A stretch of 64,000 bases of DNA, taken from Macrostomum hystrix. Lineage: Eukaryota > Platyhelminthes > Macrostomidae. Shown here in pieces: positions 32,110 to 44,150 of this stretch. Below the pieces are notes generated by a model, which saw only the letters and a list, made by a program, of their open reading frames with translations, searched no databases and had not been told where the DNA came from. The DNA is taken from assembly GCA_950097015.1 (NCBI GenBank), contig CATNEN010000030.1, positions 4,635,001 through 4,699,000 of the forward strand. The letters are read 5' to 3'. The translations under genes and the position numbers were made by a program. Within the stretch, counting starts at the first letter, position 1; each line of letters starts with the position of its first letter.

Positions 32110-35100
32110 GAGGGCTTAGTTCCTGGAGTAAATAGGTCGAACCCAATTCCTTCAAGCCTGGAGTATGATTTGTGGCGGAAAGGACGTCTAGCAACTACGT
32201 CGCCGAAATTACTGCAGTTTACGCTAGTGTTCTACCTTGGCAAGCATTTCGCTTTGCGTGGGGGCACGGAATTAGGGGGGGGGCTCTGACAATTTTTTTT
32301 GCTGCACCCGAACGGAACAATGCAAGCACACGAAACTCAAGAACACGGGCCAACTTTTTGTTGCGCATCTTCTGAAACAAGAAACAAGTCGCCAGCTCTT
32401 CAGACCGTCGAGATATTCAATGTTTCTGGCCGAAGGTCCGATTTTTCCCATGAGAGCTAGTGTATTTCATACACCCCTATACACGAATTAGAACTGCGCC
32501 TCAGTGCGGCCTTGCCAGGCCATCAAACTTTCTCAGCATGTCACCCGAATGTGCCTGCACCATCTCCGTCTTCGGTGGTCACCTACCTTTATCTAGACGA
32601 AGCAGCTGGACGGGGGGAATTCCCCCCTTGGTATAAAAACGGGCGGCAAAATGGCGTGGTATTCCTACTGTTTAGGCTAATTGAAAAACTTTCTTACTGA
32701 CATGGCCTAAGAACCATCTCAGAAAAATTTGGCATCAGATTCGTACCAGTGTGATGAAAATTGGTTGGGCCATTTTGTCTCTACGCTGTAATTTACAGAC
32801 AGACAGACGGCGCAGCTTTAGAGCGAGGGAGAAGAAGAAGACTTAAACTGAGTGAATTGTACGAGTACTTGTAGTATATTGTACTTTTTACTGTAGAACG
32901 AAAGTTCAAATTGAGGTAAGAGTTATAATGACATGTGTCCTGACGGATGAATTCATACCTTCAAGCGTGTTTCCGAAAGCGTGGAAAATTCATAATCCTA
33001 ATGCGCAATAAATTATTCACACAAGATTCTTAAATTGTGTTGCAATTATTAGTGCGGTGAATCGAGATTCTATCAATAACACGATTCACGACCGTTCTTC
33101 GGTACATTTATCTAGCTATTGAAAATAAGCTTTTAACAACTGTGCATTGTGCACGTTCGTAGCTTCTTTCCATAACTTAATCTGTAGTGCCAGATTATAA
33201 AATTCATTAACTATGTTCAACACGCGGATAATTTGCCTTGTACAAATATATATATGAGCACAAAGAGAGGCTTAGTTAAGGTTCAGCAAGCAAAGTTCGG
33301 CAAGCTAATTTGTCGTTTAATTTGGAGTTTCATCGAGGCGACTGGCGTACTGGCACGACGATGGGTCCGTAAGCTACCACAACCACACTCCACTAGAATA
33401 AAATCAGCCGGATCATTCTGCCGTAGCTGGAAAGCCAATTTAACGCACAAGAGCCTGCGGATGACTTCTGGGCCGCGGTTCTGTGCTTGTTATCATTTCT
33501 CGACATGTTAGCGTATGGGGAAAACACGCTATTTTGGCCATTTATGCCCAATTGCGACGGGTGATGCTGTCGTCTCATCGTGTGACAATCCAAGACCGAC
33601 CACAGAGTAGCAAAATCTTTCATGAGGCTATCCTGCCAGCGCTAGCCCGAGCCCCTTGGCACCACCTCAAACTCAACCAGCAGCGGCTGGCGAAAGACGC
33701 GACCTGGACGACTGCGCGTGAATTTGATGCGTCCATATTTACCCGCGTTGAAAAAAATTCTTACGGGTATTTTAGTCGCGTTTTTTGTTGCTGTTATGCA
33801 ACTTCTTGGAACTTGAGGACCCTGTTGAGGGAAATTTGTACTTCGTTACTGATTGTGCCCGTGCGCATGTGGACGCACTCGGCCGCCACTAAACACTGAG
33901 CTGAAAATACGATTGCAACTGCGTCTGTTGAGCTGCAGAACGAGCTGAGTTGTACAGCGTCTCCATTAACAATTCGGTTGCTCGACCGTTTCGTTTATGG
34001 AGCTATGTATATTTGGTGGTTCTTAATGTCAGCCAATTGTATTAATATGGAACCGAAAGTCCGATGGATATCCGATCGAAAGTCCAGTGTAATTTTCGAT
34101 GGAAAATTTTGACAAATGTCGCTCCGCATACAGACAAAAGCGACTCATCAAATCAGAAACTTTAGAGAAACTGACTTACTGGAATTACCAGACCGCAAAC
34201 GTTGATACTTACAATGTATTTTGATAATATTTACAAACAAAAAATAGCCTTAAGCTCTGTTCTTTTAGGTAAGCTACCACTGTTGCATTTTCACTTAAAG
34301 TTTCAATTTGCTATCAACATATCATATCGTATTATATCTTATCCTACATATGGAGGCTGTGTGCTGTCAGTATATGTTGAGTTTCTAGGCTAAGATTTCA
34401 AGTGGATAAGCTTGAAAGCTTAAGCCGTCCAAAATTTATGGCCAGAATTCTCGTTACTTTTGTAACACACCCCTCATGGAAACAAAAGAGAATAAGGAAC
34501 AAAAATTCTTGATATCTTACATGGCTTGATCGGTCGTTTATTTAGTAGTCAAGCTTCTCGTTCTCAGTCCAGACGTCGATTGATTACAGGCCCGTTTTAA
34601 ACAGGCCTCGAATTGCTAAGGTGAGGCAGCGAGGCGTATCTAGCAAATTCAAAACTGGGAGCCAAGACAATATCGCTGAGTAAGACAGAATACAGTTTCC
34701 TCAGCATTAGGAATGAACGAAAGCTGCAATGGGTTGAGAACTCAAGACAACTATTTATATATCTTGTGAGTTGGATGAGCAACTCAGACTCAAAAACTGT
34801 CTTGGTCACAAGGTATATAGCACTAACGCACAACAGTATGTTGCAGCACAATGGAGCTCGATGGTTTTCGAGATAGCTTGGAGAGTGCACAGAGCACAGA
34901 GGGTGTGGGTTCATTATAAGAGAGAAATGAAAGCTGCGGGCAGGCGAAGATAGAATGGTCTAATTACTTGGCTAAACAGTTCTCAACAACATACGCTCTG
35001 AACACAGCCGACATGGGGTCCACATCTTTTTCTTTAAATCAGTCTTCATTATAGCCTTGTGCATTAGTGTACAGTGCACATTATTAAGTGTGTTATTGAT

Positions 35101-35989
35101 AAGTGATTCTGTTCATGCACAGCAATTAAAAAAAGCGACATAAAGGGCAAAAAGTGGTAAAATACCTTCGTGTAAAATTGAATTTACCGGTATATTCTTA
35201 ACTCTATATTTTAATTTGATTTTTTAGTAGCTAGCTAGCTCCTAACTTTTCAACAAAAATGTTGCGTGAATCAAAATCGAAAAAGGCCAGGAACTTTGCA
35301 GCAGAGATTTCACCATGCCGCTTGCAGTTTAAACTGAAAAGAAGTTATTGAATTGCAAATTTTTTTATGATTGATGTGTTTCGCAATCTTAAGCAAAATC
35401 GGTATAAAATTTGACTCAAGTTACGAGCGTATGCACATTTAGAGCAACAGTATGCTTTCAGTTATGCTTGAGGACTGCCTAGAGTCGCAAAATGGCTGTT
35501 GTGCAAGTTCATCAGACCACCGCATCAGCTTGTAGTCTGTGCCCTGTGCTATAGACGTACTAATAATTACTCCGTTAGATTTTCTGACGCTGCGGAGACT
35601 GACCACGGAACCTGACTCTCCAAACGACGTAGCGCTACCGCTCTGTCTCTCTCACCTGCCCCAGCGCGCGCTTTATTATCGATCGCTCTACCCCCTCCAT
35701 TTTGACCCACCTGCGCTAAACCCCTTTGCTGTCTTTTCGTCCCCCATATCTTATCTATAGTTCATGCTGGCTCGCGCGCTTGACAGCCAATCAATATACT
35801 AAACTGGTAACGGGCTTTGGGCCCATACTGGCCTGGTCGTCTCTCTTCGCAAATTAGAACATTTTTCTCTACATGTCCTAACTCCTCGCTCCTCGCTCAG
35901 CGTTCTGTGCTATAGAATCAAATGTAAACTTAAAGAGCTAGGAGGTATGCATTTGTTGAGATGTTTCCGATCTTGCCGATTGTTTAACG
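32110..35989. other. Intergenic stretch of relics, no supported gene
   Basis: Holds one retroelement tail near 32.7 kb and several open frames with no recognisable domain. Around 33.4-33.6 kb one frame reads ADDFWAAVLCLLSFLD and then LAYGENTLFWPFMPNCDG before a stop; it looks once-coding, but I cannot assign it. 35.5-35.9 kb is pyrimidine-rich and relatively CpG-rich and could be the distal promoter or first exon of the plus-strand hnRNP L gene. Confidence 0.4.
32723..32810 (+). mobile_element. Retroelement 3' tail with short (CAGA)n end
   Basis: AAAATTTGGCATCAGATTCG, then GTGATGAAAATTGGTTGGGC, a short spacer, TTTACAGACAGACAGACGG. Same element order as the tails at 1364 and 3873. Confidence 0.5.
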
Positions 35990-37608
35990 CGATAAGTAAC
36001 ATAAAGTTACACAATGAATATGATTAGCTTTGTTTCTTAACTTTATTATCGCCTACTGATTTTCTGTCACATCTGGCGTAATTTTTACTTTAAAATAAAT
36101 GATATACATTTACTTCTGTGCCTTTGTTATAATTTGTGATAAAAAATCTAAATTTAAATTTTGTTCTGAAGTATTATTCACATTCACATATTATTCACAT
36201 ACAGACTGTAAAAAGGCTAACTGTATCCACACTAACTAATAACTAATCCACACGTCACAACTTTTAAAGAGTACAAAGACTGTTATCGAAGCGTAATGAA
36301 TTGTTATTGTTACCGATGTTGCTGACGTTACAGCTTACAAGTCTACAGCCAACTTAAAAAAAAACTACTTCGACAGTCGACGACTCTTAGTCTTACCCAG
36401 CCTCGTTCAGAAGACTCATTTCGACAGTAACATTTTTCCCAATTAAAATTTTAGTAAACAGTGTAGGCCGAATAGACAATTCATCTAGAAACAGTTAGAA
36501 AATGATTAGTAGCTATGAAATGGTATTTTGGTAATTATAGTTATAGGCCTAGTTCTACTTTACATTTTTTATCTATAAGACTATAACTTAGCCTATATTT
36601 ACAGAGATACAGACTACAGTAGGTTTCACAGGCATATCATTGATGAAAAAATTAGTTTCACATGTTGATGTTGGTAGCTGAGTTTGGCAGCAGATTCATT
36701 TAGGGCAATGTATCATCAACCAAACAAGAATGTGTATTTTTTTAACTTCAAACCTAAGCTACAGATTTTCTATTTAAGATATGATTATAAATCAAAAGCC
36801 AAGTTATAGAAAACAGTTACATCTTTCTAAAAAGTATCTGCTTTTGCTAATTTGTCAAATAGAAAAAAAGTTATTCCTGCTTTTTATCTAAAACCGAACA
36901 ATGATTTTCATATATCTTCAAACCAAACAGAGAATTTGATGTTTGGTTTTAAAATTTGAGTGAGTGGTTTAATCTTATTTTAAGGAGTGAACTATCATGA
37001 ATTATGTCATTTGAAAGCATTTTTCATGCTCTATAAGTAACTACATTTATGGTCATTTAATTGGCAAGCAACCACATACAATCTTTGTCTAAAGTACATA
37101 CTGAAAAAATGTTGTTAAAAAGTATGATTTTGCAATAAAAATTTCTACTGAAACATCAATATCTTTCTTTCCTCTTAATGCTTCATTGCACATCATGCCT
37201 CAGCTTGTAGATAATTTCTTCAACTTTCAAATTAGTTGTTCTGTGAAACACAATAGCTTGTTTCTGTCTTGCACGAGACCAAGGAAGGAGTCAAAATTCT
37301 TGTTCCGTTTTGAAGATACACTGTTCGGTTGATGATACATTACCCTATAAACTCTATAGGCCTATTCTATTGTTTCCATATTTGTTTTAAATTTTGGTTT
37401 GGGGGCCTAAATTGAAACATTTCTGTCAGAATGTGTCTGTTGGGGGAACCCATAGGCCTATATTTGCTTATGTATCAGTTATGCCTAAACCACCTTAAAT
37501 TTTAATATAGGCCCCTAGGCCCTAGATTGTGTAAATTCTAGGACATGCTTCATTATAGGCCTATACCAAGTACATATGTATTAGTAAAAACCTAATGTCT
37601 TGATTGAT

Positions 37609-38175
37609 CATGTGTAATCTTCCTGGAAGCTTCAGTTAAAAATTTACATTTTAGATTAAATATTCCATAGTCTCAATTATGTCAAATATATCAATGTCCT
37701 AAAATTTTTGGATGTATTGATGTTGCCTAGCAATGCCTAGGCATACCTAATTTTCATATATGCCATAGTATAGATAATTCTAAGTCAAGTGCATGTTCTA
37801 AAATATCTTGACTTTAGGAAATGTGTGATCTTCCTGGAAACTTCAGATAAAAATTTACATTTCAGAGTAAATATTCCATAGTCTCAATTATGTCACTTAT
37901 ATCAATGTCCTAAAATTGTTGTTGCCTACCTAATTTTACATATATGCCATAGTATTGATAATTCTAAGTCAAGTGCATGTTCTAAAATATCTTTAGCAAA
38001 TGTGTGATCTTCCCGGAAACTTCAGATAAAAATTTACATTTCAGAGTAAATATTCCATAGTCTCAATCAGGTCATTTATATCAATGTCTGAAAATTTGGG
38101 GATGTGTGGATGTTGCCTACCTAATTTAGCATATATGCTATAGTATAGATAATTGCATGTGCATGTTCTAAAATG
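37609..38175. repeat. Three tandem copies of a 175-215 bp AT-rich unit
   Basis: Blocks starting TGTGTAATCTTCCTGGAAGC / TGTGTGATCTTCCTGGAAAC / TGTGTGATCTTCCCGGAAAC, at about 37609, 37823 and 38002. Each contains ATATTCCATAGTCTCAAT and AATTCTAAGTCAAGTGCATG (diverged in the last copy). Internal deletions account for the length differences. The array ends next to the SINE insertion at 38176. Confidence 0.88.
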
Positions 38176-38187
38176 TTGTTAAGGCTT

Positions 38188-38488
38188 AATTGATTACACC
38201 TGCCTCAATTGGTTCAGATGAGCAGCCAACAGCACAGCCTCAGCTATCAAGACTATCAAGACAGCCTCAAGACTTCGTACAACTGTTTAGTCCATGGGCT
38301 GGGGGGATGCCACACCCACCTTCAATTTACCTAGCTAATGCTGGTACCCATTTAACAGCTGGGTTAATTGAAGAAATGCAGAGTAAAGTGTCTTGCTAAA
38401 GGACACAAATTGTTTCTGTGGTTTTGGGAATCAAACCCCCAACCTTCAAGTTGTGAGCCCGATGCCCTAACCACTAGGCTACAACCTC
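38188..38488 (-). mobile_element. tRNA-derived SINE with 12-bp target-site duplication
   Basis: On the minus strand the element starts with the tRNA-like head AGGTTGTAGCCTAGTGGTTA (A box) and GGGGTTTGATTCCC (B box). A body with TCCTTTAGCAAGACACTTTA and GGTACCAGCATTAGC follows, then the 3' end CAGGTGTAATCAATT. TTGTTAAGGCTT flanks it at 38176-38187 and 38489-38500, a perfect target-site duplication. The GCAAGACACTT-type segment resembles conserved central domains of some metazoan SINE superfamilies; the exact family is not assigned. Confidence 0.92.
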
Positions 38489-38594
38489 TTGTTAAGGCTT
38501 GAATGCTCACAAAAAGTGTATACATAAACTGAGATATTACACACTGAAACAAATATAGAAATCTTATTATATTGTAAAGTAACTTGTCTTATTC

Positions 38595-38775
38595 CAACTG
38601 GGAAAAATCCTAGGGGCCCTCTAGCGGTTGGTGACTGAGGGCCACTAGAGGGCTATCTAGGTGCTGCACCGCCGGAATGCTAGGGGCCCCACTAGTGGGT
38701 GCCCCTCATGGTGCCCTATTGGGCCTCTAGCATGCCAGTGCTAGCATGCCTCTAGCGAACCTCTAACACGAACTG
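38595..38775. repeat. GC-rich palindromic block
   Basis: AAAATCCTAGGGGCCCTCTAG followed by repeated CTAG/GGGCCC-type palindromes (CCACTAGAGGGCTATCTAG, GGGGCCCCACTAGTGGG, GCCAGTGCTAGC). A related piece lies in reverse orientation at about 41795-41860 (CCCCTAGGATTTTTGGCCCC). Probably two copies of a small palindromic element; non-coding. Confidence 0.55.
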
Positions 38776-39932
38776 CTATAGATTTTCACAGTATTTTCAC
38801 AGGCACCGAGTAATGTTAGCATCAGTTTAAATTTCATCCCTTTTGTTGTGTCTGGATATAAAATTGATTGACTTCATGTACCTAATGCACACTTAATATC
38901 AATTTTATTTGATATTATCAATATAATATCAATAATTTCAATTAATCATGAACCAAAATTAGCCTTGTCTTATGTTCTATAGATTAAACTAAGTTTTCAC
39001 ATTTTCAATATAAGGATAAAATTATGAATTAACATTAATTTATTAATTACTGGTCCACTATAGTAAAGGACATTAAGAGTAACATTTGTTATGAAAACCT
39101 TCGTTGAACCATATAGCATTAATAAGCTTAAACTGGACCTTGAACCATTGTTATTATAAATAGGGAGATGTTTTCAAAAATGCAATTTTGAAACCAAGAG
39201 TTCAGTTTTAGTATATAGCATTTGAAATGCAACTTTTAGGGATTAAAACTTATTTTTGGAGAAGTAAAATTCTTTCTTCCTCATGAGTTCTTTTGTGCAA
39301 ACTAATTAGCACACAATAAAGGCATATAAGAAAATTTTTTCAAATGTTACAGCTGCAAAATCGATAAATTTAGTATGCTTTTAAATGAATATTTGAATGC
39401 TTGCATGTTATATTTCTGAAGTAACAGAAAAAACACAATACACTTTTCAAGCTTTTTAAAATCCTAATGTACATTTTATCTGTCCATGCACTTTAAGACA
39501 AGCTGAAATGGCTACCAATTGTTCTTACAAAATGTATGTTATGCTAGCTTAATTTAACATCATGAGCATTCACTTTAACATAAGTAATAAATGAAAATAT
39601 TATAAGAAATAGATTGAAAATTGATGTATTTCATGTTCACAAGATACTAAATTCTACACACACACATAACATTTAAAATTCAGTAACTGCAAGCATATCT
39701 GACAGTTTGTTTATCATTTACTTGTAAAAAAATTTTTACTTATCTTTTTAACTCAGAATTTAAGCCTTGTTTTTTTTGCTTACTTTGCTTTAGTCTACAA
39801 GGTCTTCTGTCAAACTCAAGTCGCATTTGTTAATAAATTACTAGACTCAAAAAACAGTGCACAACAAAACTAAAAAAATGCAAAAATGGAACAGGGCAAT
39901 ACAATGCTATAGAAAAAAGATGAAAAATAAAG

Positions 39933-40151
39933 TCCCAGGTCAATCAGAATCACTTTTGATCCTCTTATGAAGTACTTTTTGAGAGCGGTGTCCCTGAGTC
40001 CTGTGAGAACGTTCTCCCTCATTCTCACCATTAGATTCGCCAAATGACAAAGAGTGAACTCGTCTGTAGCTTTATTTTTTAAAGCTGTGGCAACAGCCTT
40101 CCTCACCGCTTTGTAATACTGCAGCATTATGATGGACCCTGTGGGTTGCAT
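39933..40151 (-). CDS. Unassigned small open frame, possible exon
   Basis: Minus frame from ATG at 40151: YYKAVRKAVATALKNKATDE, then FTLCHLANLMVRMRENVL and GLRDTALKKYFIRGSK. Unlike its surroundings it keeps several CpG dinucleotides and has coding-like composition. I recognise no domain. It could be a transposon-derived fragment or an exon of a gene whose other exons I did not find; the hydrophobic end past 39933 is probably intronic. Confidence 0.3.
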
Positions 40152-41018
40152 CTTGAACTAATTCTTCAAAGGGCCTTGCAAACATATTGTTGCTGTCAGT
40201 ACCAGTTCAATTAAAATCGCACTGAAGCCGGTTAGACAGAATGAAGACTATCATGTGTTGCACAATTTCATTAAGATTGTTAAGATAAAATTAAGATTAA
40301 GATAGGCCTAAGATTAAGATAAAATATATTAAGATGCATGAATTTTGCATATTATAATCTCTGAAGTCTCTGTAATATTTACTTGAAATCCAAAGATATC
40401 CAAATAAGATACATTTTGTATCTAAAAATATATAGTTTGAACTTAATCATTTGGGAGCTTGAATAATACTAATTTGGGAGCTTATATATTTTAAGCAAAA
40501 CTACAAGCCCATTTTATTAGGACAACATTTATTGACAAAAATATTTTGAAGCTAGGAATAGCTAAAATTTTAATCTTTTTTTTCAAATAAACATACAAAA
40601 TATTCTAATTTAGGCCTCTCTTGGCTTTAAAATAATTTAGCACTTAGTAACTTAGCCAAATACAATTAATTTTTTAAGTTTTCCCTTTACTTTGATTTGT
40701 AGCTTAACATGCAAACTTAAGTCTAGTACAAAATAGTTTACATGTAATGCATATTCTTAGAACTAATTTAGCATAGACTGTAGTCAGGAAGGCCAATGGC
40801 AATAGGATAGAAAATTCCATTTCACATGAAGGATCCTGGTACACTCTTTGCACAATCATTGTATATAACAATGTTCCAGGTGCCTGTGATACAAAATCAT
40901 GGCACATGAAACTGGTTGCTTCAAAATATCAGTGAGGGCATAGCTTAACTAGCTTACTAGCTAACTTTTCAAACAAACAATCTAGCTAGTATTTTTTTAT
41001 TAGGCTACCTATCCAGGC

Positions 41019-41125
41019 TCAGCTGTTCAGTTGCCAGGGGTTAGCGATATGGGCGGCATCAGCCGCCTCCTCGCTGCGTCCGTCATGGAGGCTCCCTGCC
41101 GCTAAGTCAAAGTCAGCTGTTCAGT
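41019..41125. mobile_element. 81-bp GC-rich insert between 13-bp direct repeats
   Basis: TCAGCTGTTCAGT occurs at 41019-41031 and again at 41113-41125. The 81 bp between contain GGGCGGCATCAGCCGCCTCC and are GC- and CpG-rich within AT-rich DNA. The direct repeats look like a target-site duplication. Confidence 0.6.
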
Positions 41126-44100
41126 AAGTTAAAATTTAAATAACAAAAAGTTCAGCTACTTGATGTAGTAGTAGGCCTAGCAAAGCGATACCATTTTGTA
41201 TAAGTATGCCCTAGGCTTAGCCTTAGGTATAGCAAAAATTATATTGCCCATAGGCCATGATATTAGAATGATAATGACAATAAAGAGAACAGAGCCTGTT
41301 TAACAGACCAACTGTTATTCCAATAATATTGGTTGAGTGCTAGAATGGCAATAATATTTCTATTTTACTATTTTACTTTTGAATTTGTACTTCTGGGCTA
41401 CATAATAACCTGTTGCCACATGCAGGGGCCTTGAGTCCCTTGACCCATTCGATTAGCAATCACAGTCAGTTAAAAATTGCATAAATAAAACAAAAAATCC
41501 TAAGAAGTAACTTAAATTTAAAATGTATTAGGTAAAAATAAAATAATTAGTTTCTAGGCTAGTTTTTCAGCAATAAATTTTTTATGTATTGTTAACATTA
41601 AATTCACACTTTTTCTTGTTAAGTAGATGACTGGTTTATTTAGCAGGCAACCCTAAGGGTACTGCCCCTTAAACGCCGACAAAAAACCCACAAAGAAATA
41701 ACTATAAAAGATGCATCTAACAAACATAGAGCATTGGTTTATTGTATTATAATTCTGAACAAAATATACTCTGCAGTTTTCTTCCCTAGTATTGCCCCAA
41801 TCCCCTAAGAATCCCCTAGTGGCCCCCTAGGATTTTTGGCCCCCAGTGAGTTTAGTATACATTTTAATCATTTTTAAGATAATATTGATAATAATGATTG
41901 ATTATATAAATCTTGCCACAATTGGGCAGCATGTATAGCCATTAGCATAACTGCAGCTATTGCACAATGCATCTAAATAGGCCCCCTATGGCTATTCAGT
42001 CCATGTGGGCTTCCTGATCTTTAATCCTATAAAAGTGTTCTAGGTTTAGTAAAATACAATATGTAAACAATTTTGTCTTGCCTTTGTCTTTGCAAAATAT
42101 ATGTTAACACATCTTTTACAAACTACAATTATCAGTTTTGTCCTGATGTACCTGTTTCTGCATGCCACACTGGCACATAAATCAAATTTTCTCCATTTTC
42201 CTTCTGGTGTTTACCGGATATGATCTAGATGCTTGAAAAAAATTTTGTTGAAAATATTTTTATCATTAAAAACCATATACTTAAATTCTATTCTAAATAA
42301 AAAATCCGTCTGAATATTTGGCTCGATCACTGTACAAGACTAGGGAATCACTCAGTGGTTTTAGGTTGCAGTGGAGTATTTTGTTCATGGGAGAAAAATT
42401 GAACTTCAATAGTGGCATATGAACCAATTAAATAAAAATCTTATTTATAGTGTGGGCCTAAAGGCTTTTGTGGGTTTAACCACAAAAATAATATAAATAG
42501 TATTTAGGAATCAAAGGCCCTGTCTAATAGCTTAGACGACAATTTATGAAATGAAAAAAGAGGTAAAGAGAGCAATAGTTTGTTTATTACCTAAATGGTT
42601 TATTATTGGTGTTGTATCTTTAAAATATACTTAAAGCACCAGCTCGACGATTATGTGAGCCAAGTACAAATTTGTTAGTTTTTTGGACTAACTGACAATT
42701 ACAAAAATACATGATATTACATTTTTAAAGGATGCTTAGGATGTTTATAATAAAAAGTTGGTTAAGAAGATCTAAAGCTAGAATTAAAGTTTTGGGTTAA
42801 GAATAACTTTGTATGTTTTTTTAAATGACTTAAACAATAATTTAACTTGTGCAAATGCTGTACATTTTTATTGGGAAAATGACTCTTGCATTGTGTTTCG
42901 TGTGGGTATGTAAATTTAGGGTTCCTGTACGGACAAACAAAAAATAGTATTTTTCAATGCCATATTATTTCTTTGCAGCATTTTGGAATGAATATTTTTG
43001 TGTATATATACATAAACTAAGTGAAATTTCTTGATGCCCAAAATTTGGAATCTGTCTATGTAGATGCAAAATGAAAAAATCAATTGCTATAATAAAAGTA
43101 GTGAAGGTATTTGTTAATTTTCATGCTCAAAATCACAATAGATAATTGTCTAGCTTGAACCAAAGTAAAATATTTACAGACTTTAACTTACAAATATGCC
43201 CATTATTTATTAAAAATATGCTTTTGAGGAAATCAAAGGAACATATTTTATCATTACATTAAGCTAAACTTGGCTATAAAATTTCAGCATATTTTTTGCA
43301 CTTTGTGTAGTGCTAGTGTGGTTACATAAAGTTCATTTTGTGCTAAAATATCATAACTTTTGTCAAATTGTCAAATGTTATTGAATATATTTCCATTCCA
43401 TGCACTTCTATTTGTATATGGACAATATAGAACTACAGTACTGATGTGGAACTAGTTAAATTATGTGGAAGTGCAGTATTTTTTTCCTTTTTGAGTACAA
43501 AATAAAAGATAAAGACTTAAAATATGAACAGGAATTGTTATCAGTAAAAGTGTTTGCCAAATCAATACTAAATACAATTTCAATTCTTAGATGAAGCTAT
43601 CATAATTAGAGTATATTAATGAAAGTTTAATCAAAGGGATAAATCTGGTTTATAATTTCAGTTTATTCCTATGAATCCATTTAAAAGAGCTAATGGCGGC
43701 CATTTTGAAACAACCAAAAGTTACTTTTTTTTAAGTTAATTTCTTTCGTCGCAATTACTGGGAAATAGGATGTTATTAGTTAATTTGCAACTAATTTACA
43801 GTGGGTCAACTATTAGTATTCTAGCTTATTAATTTGTAGCCATCAGTTGCCTCATTTGCACATCCGAAGCATTTCTGTTGTTAGTAAAAATGTGTTGTTT
43901 TTAACTATTAGAAAAGTATTCGAGTTATTGGTGAGGCCTTTGTGATTTAGTATTTAGCGCCACCTAATCAGCTAGCCATAATTAAATCGTTGCTACAGTG
44001 CAGTGTAATTTTCATAGGATGAAATAAAACGTAAAGCAGCTAAAGTTGCTGTTGACAAGACTATTAACTCAAATTTTCTCTTTTTCAGCCCGAGGTGCAG

Positions 44101-44150
44101 TCAAACCACACAGATTTCAACTAGCACACTAAACACAGCATAACTTAAAT

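Larger units (their letters stand above)
35990..44090. other. AT-rich, CpG-poor region, probable 5' intron of hnRNP L
   Basis: Eight kilobases in which CpG looks rare and long open frames are absent apart from one near 40 kb. TAGGCCTA-type palindromes recur (36545, 37362, 37447, 37554, 40302, 41172). It ends at a pyrimidine-rich acceptor, TTTTCTCTTTTTCAG, at 44090, about 60 bases upstream of the hnRNP L start codon. The donor is not identified, so the intron extent is inference. Composition differs from the intergenic DNA to the left and from the coding exon to the right. Confidence 0.5.

Noticed and set aside
33483-33899. 138-codon plus frame
   Set aside because: No domain recognised; another frame of the same stretch looks more protein-like but is stopped, so at most a relic.
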